Positions 6,518 through 8,118 of a stretch of DNA of 8,118 nucleotides are shown here, piece after piece; position 1 is the first letter of the stretch; every line of letters starts with the position of its first letter. Source of the DNA: Bacilli bacterium (lineage in GTDB: Bacteria; Bacillota; Bacilli; Tumebacillales; JAQBPP01); contig JAQBPP010000002.1 of the NCBI GenBank assembly GCA_028287455.1, positions 1 through 8,118 of the forward strand, in the 5' to 3' direction. The notes under the pieces are model-generated. The model ran no database searches. It was not told the DNA's origin and was given only the letters and a program-made list of their open reading frames with translations. Both the position numbers and the translations under genes were made by a program.

Positions 6518-7288
6518 TCAAATGTTAAAAGCACCAGTAATGTGTAAATCTGTCGCTGTTACCTGATTTGATTCATCAGATAACAGGTAAACTATACCGT
6601 ACGCCATATCTTCACTTGTTTGTAAACGGCCAGACGGAATTCTCTGTTTAGCCATAGCGAACAGATCCTGTGTAGTTTTACCCTCTTTGATGAATCTGTC
6701 GATCTCTCCTTCGGATGCTACCCACCCGACCGTGATCCAGTTGGATCGAATCCCATATTGAGCATAATTATGTGCGATGTGTTTGCTAAGTGTGTTTAGA
6801 GCTCCCTTCGAGCAGGCATAAGCTGCTAAATCCTCTCCCCCTTTGTATCCGTGAGTAGAACCCATATGGACGATGGAACCGCCCCCACCTCTTTTCATGT
6901 ATTCTATCGCATATTTTGAACAAAAAAAGGCTGATTTTATATTGACAGTAAACACCTGGTCAAATAAATCTTCATCCGTCTCTATTAAAGTTGCCCGGGG
7001 AAATATGCCTGCATTATTGACTAAACCATCCAGTCTGCCAAAGTACTCATAGGTTTTTTCCATCAAACTCTTACAGTTTTCTAAGTTGCTTAAGTCCCCT
7101 GGAATAAACAAGACCTCAGAATTATACTTCTGTTTGATTTCATAGGCTACTTGTTCTCCGTCATTCTGACTTCTTCCTGAGATTACTACATGAGCCCCTT
7201 CACTAGCTGTTACCAATGCAACTCCTTTGCCTATCCCTTTCGTACCGCCTGTAATTATAACCACTTTGTCTTTCAATCGATTAGCCAT
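6518..7288 (-). CDS. Short-chain dehydrogenase/reductase (SDR), classical type
   Basis: A 256-residue NAD(P)-dependent oxidoreductase with a Rossmann fold, the usual length for classical SDRs. Cofactor motif TGGTKGIG (13-20), Asp65, NNAG (91-94), Asn116 and the catalytic triad Ser144, Tyr157, Lys161 (YACSK) are all present. Arg39 after the second strand (SGRS) suggests NADP preference. Two conserved SDR spots differ: the usual N-x-I-x-P-G after the catalytic helix reads SNWITVGWV (182-190), losing the proline, and the C-terminal D-G-G is replaced by ITGAFNI. It may therefore be a specialised sugar or polyol dehydrogenase, but the substrate is unknown. The ATG follows GAGGAGGA by 7 bp. It lies 73 bp after a GH4 glycosidase and is followed by the Nudix gene. 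Confidence 0.9.
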   Translation of the reverse strand: MANRLKDKVVIITGGTKGIGKGVALVTASEGAHVVISGRSQNDGEQVAYEIKQKYNSEVLFIPGDLSNLENCKSLMEKTYEYFGRLDGLVNNAGIFPRATLIETDEDLFDQVFTVNIKSAFFCSKYAIEYMKRGGGGSIVHMGSTHGYKGGEDLAAYACSKGALNTLSKHIAHNYAQYGIRSNWITVGWVASEGEIDRFIKEGKTTQDLFAMAKQRIPSGRLQTSEDMAYGIVYLLSDESNQVTATDLHITGAFNI

Positions 7289-7332
7289 TCGGTTATCCTC
7301 CTCAGTTGATGTCTTTTTTCATTTCAATTTGG

Positions 7333-7362
7333 AAAAAAGACCGTGCGAAAGCCTCGCACGGT
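7333..7362 (-). terminator. Intercistronic Rho-independent terminator after the GH4 gene
   Basis: Read on the minus strand, a 9-bp perfect GC-rich stem ACCGTGCGA (7354-7362) pairs with TCGCACGGT (7340-7348) around the 5-nt loop GGCTT, then C and six T (7333-7338). The stem begins on the last base of the GH4 stop codon. It should end most GH4 transcripts. The 44 bp left before the SDR start hold no good promoter, so the SDR and Nudix genes may live on read-through. Confidence 0.88.
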
Positions 7363-8118
7363 TATCTTGAAAAAATAAGCGCTAGTCGTTCATTACGCGG
7401 GTCAGCCAACCACTCATCCAAAATTGTTTCAGCTTGTTGAAGGCTGCAAGTCCGCTGATCTTCGAGTAAGGCAACTAGTAAAGTATCTCGATCTCCGCTT
7501 CGCAGTGCTTCAATTTTTGCCTCAGCTTGCCGCCAACGCTCAATCATCACATTCACAACTGTTTTACGTGGAAGGTCACAAACACCTACTCCGCGAATTC
7601 CTGCTCCACTCACAATTCCCTGACATTCGATGACGAGGTCCTCGGGAAACCCTTTGATGATCGGGCCTTTGTTAGGAATGTTCACTTGGTAGGTTCCTTC
7701 ACTATCATTAACCAAGGAATTAATAATAGGCACGATCTGTTCTGGGCTTTGGACAGGCTTAAAGATATCCGTCACACGGAGATTCTCAACCAATGCAGCT
7801 TGCTCAATTTCACGAACATTGTTACCGAGTTTATCCAAATAGCGCTGCCATCCAATTTCTGAATCGAATCCACCTAAGCTTCCATACCAGCTTTTCTTTG
7901 TTTCCAGATTGGTATGATACCACCAACCGGCAAATCGAGGTGTATCTCCAATTGGCATTAAACCAAAGAGCTTATACTGGTGAATAGCGGCACGAGACAT
8001 TTGGGTATCGTAAAATTCAAAATTATCTTTAGCCCAATATTCTTCTGAATGTTTTTCAATCCATTCGTCAATCAAAGGATAGGCATTTTTTCCTCTATAG
8101 CGAAAATCCGTTAACCAA
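7362..8118 (-). CDS. GH4 family glycosidase (partial, N-terminus off the right edge)
   Basis: C-terminal 251 residues of a glycoside hydrolase family 4 enzyme. GH4 enzymes use NAD and a divalent metal to open alpha- or beta-glycosidic bonds by an oxidation-elimination route in the cytoplasm. The frame is open to the window edge and reads WLTDFRYRGKNAYPLIDEW at its start, the segment that follows the N-H-F motif in the family. The later block GFPEDLVIECQGIV, then GVGVCDLPRKTV, and the helical C-terminus with GDRDTLLVALLEDQ match the GH4 C-terminal domain. Roughly 180-200 residues, including the NAD-binding Rossmann fold and the metal-binding Cys and His, lie outside. The substrate (alpha-galactoside, alpha-glucoside or alpha-galacturonide) cannot be told. 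An internal TTG at 8075 is not the start. It is followed by a terminator and the SDR-Nudix pair. Confidence 0.87.
   Translation of the reverse strand, partial: WLTDFRYRGKNAYPLIDEWIEKHSEEYWAKDNFEFYDTQMSRAAIHQYKLFGLMPIGDTPRFAGWWYHTNLETKKSWYGSLGGFDSEIGWQRYLDKLGNNVREIEQAALVENLRVTDIFKPVQSPEQIVPIINSLVNDSEGTYQVNIPNKGPIIKGFPEDLVIECQGIVSGAGIRGVGVCDLPRKTVVNVMIERWRQAEAKIEALRSGDRDTLLVALLEDQRTCSLQQAETILDEWLADPRNERLALIFSR

Noticed and set aside
7362..8075. GH4 fragment as a complete short gene starting at TTG 8075
   Set aside because: The frame stays open to the window edge and the upstream residues WLTDFRYRGKNAYP match GH4, so the gene continues past the edge.

Overview
The window looks like chromosomal DNA from a low-to-mid GC, spore-former-type Bacillota (order Bacillales in the broad sense; I cannot fix the genus). 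The signs are strong purine-rich Shine-Dalgarno sites before almost every gene, use of TTG and GTG starts, short gaps between genes, and protein families common in Bacillus/Paenibacillus/Alicyclobacillus-like bacteria. This is inference; no rRNA, tRNA or lineage marker is present.

Layout. (1) Positions 1-646, minus strand: N-terminal 215 codons of a GH29 alpha-L-fucosidase that runs off the left edge. (2) 647-928: a divergent control region with candidate back-to-back promoters and an ACGAA-N3-TTCGT inverted repeat that is a likely MarR operator. (3) 929-4004, plus strand: a compact cassette of a MarR regulator, a 14-helix DHA2-type drug exporter and a bacterial-luciferase-like flavin monooxygenase, followed by a strong Rho-independent terminator at 4130-4168. 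(4) 4247-6143, plus strand: a corrinoid pair, a cobalamin-binding protein of the BtuF fold without a signal peptide and a CbiZ adenosylcobinamide amidohydrolase. The 157-bp gap between them holds two mutually exclusive short reading frames that look like gene debris; no BtuC/BtuD transporter genes are present. (5) 6082-8118, minus strand: the C-terminal part of a GH4 family glycosidase (entering from the right edge), a short-chain dehydrogenase and a Nudix hydrolase, with an intercistronic terminator hairpin after the glycosidase. The Nudix gene and cbiZ converge and overlap by 62 bp.

How the parts fit. The two edges are carbohydrate catabolism (fucosidase; GH4 glycosidase plus SDR), both on the minus strand. 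Between them sit two plus-strand units: a self-regulated efflux/oxidation cassette, and a corrinoid-salvage pair whose product, adenosylcobyric acid, would re-enter the late cobalamin pathway encoded elsewhere. I see no mobile element, CRISPR array, tRNA or riboswitch. Nothing here is clearly a new system. The least ordinary parts are the orphan corrinoid-binding protein/CbiZ pair with its degenerate spacer, the convergent gene overlap, and the divergent operator region.
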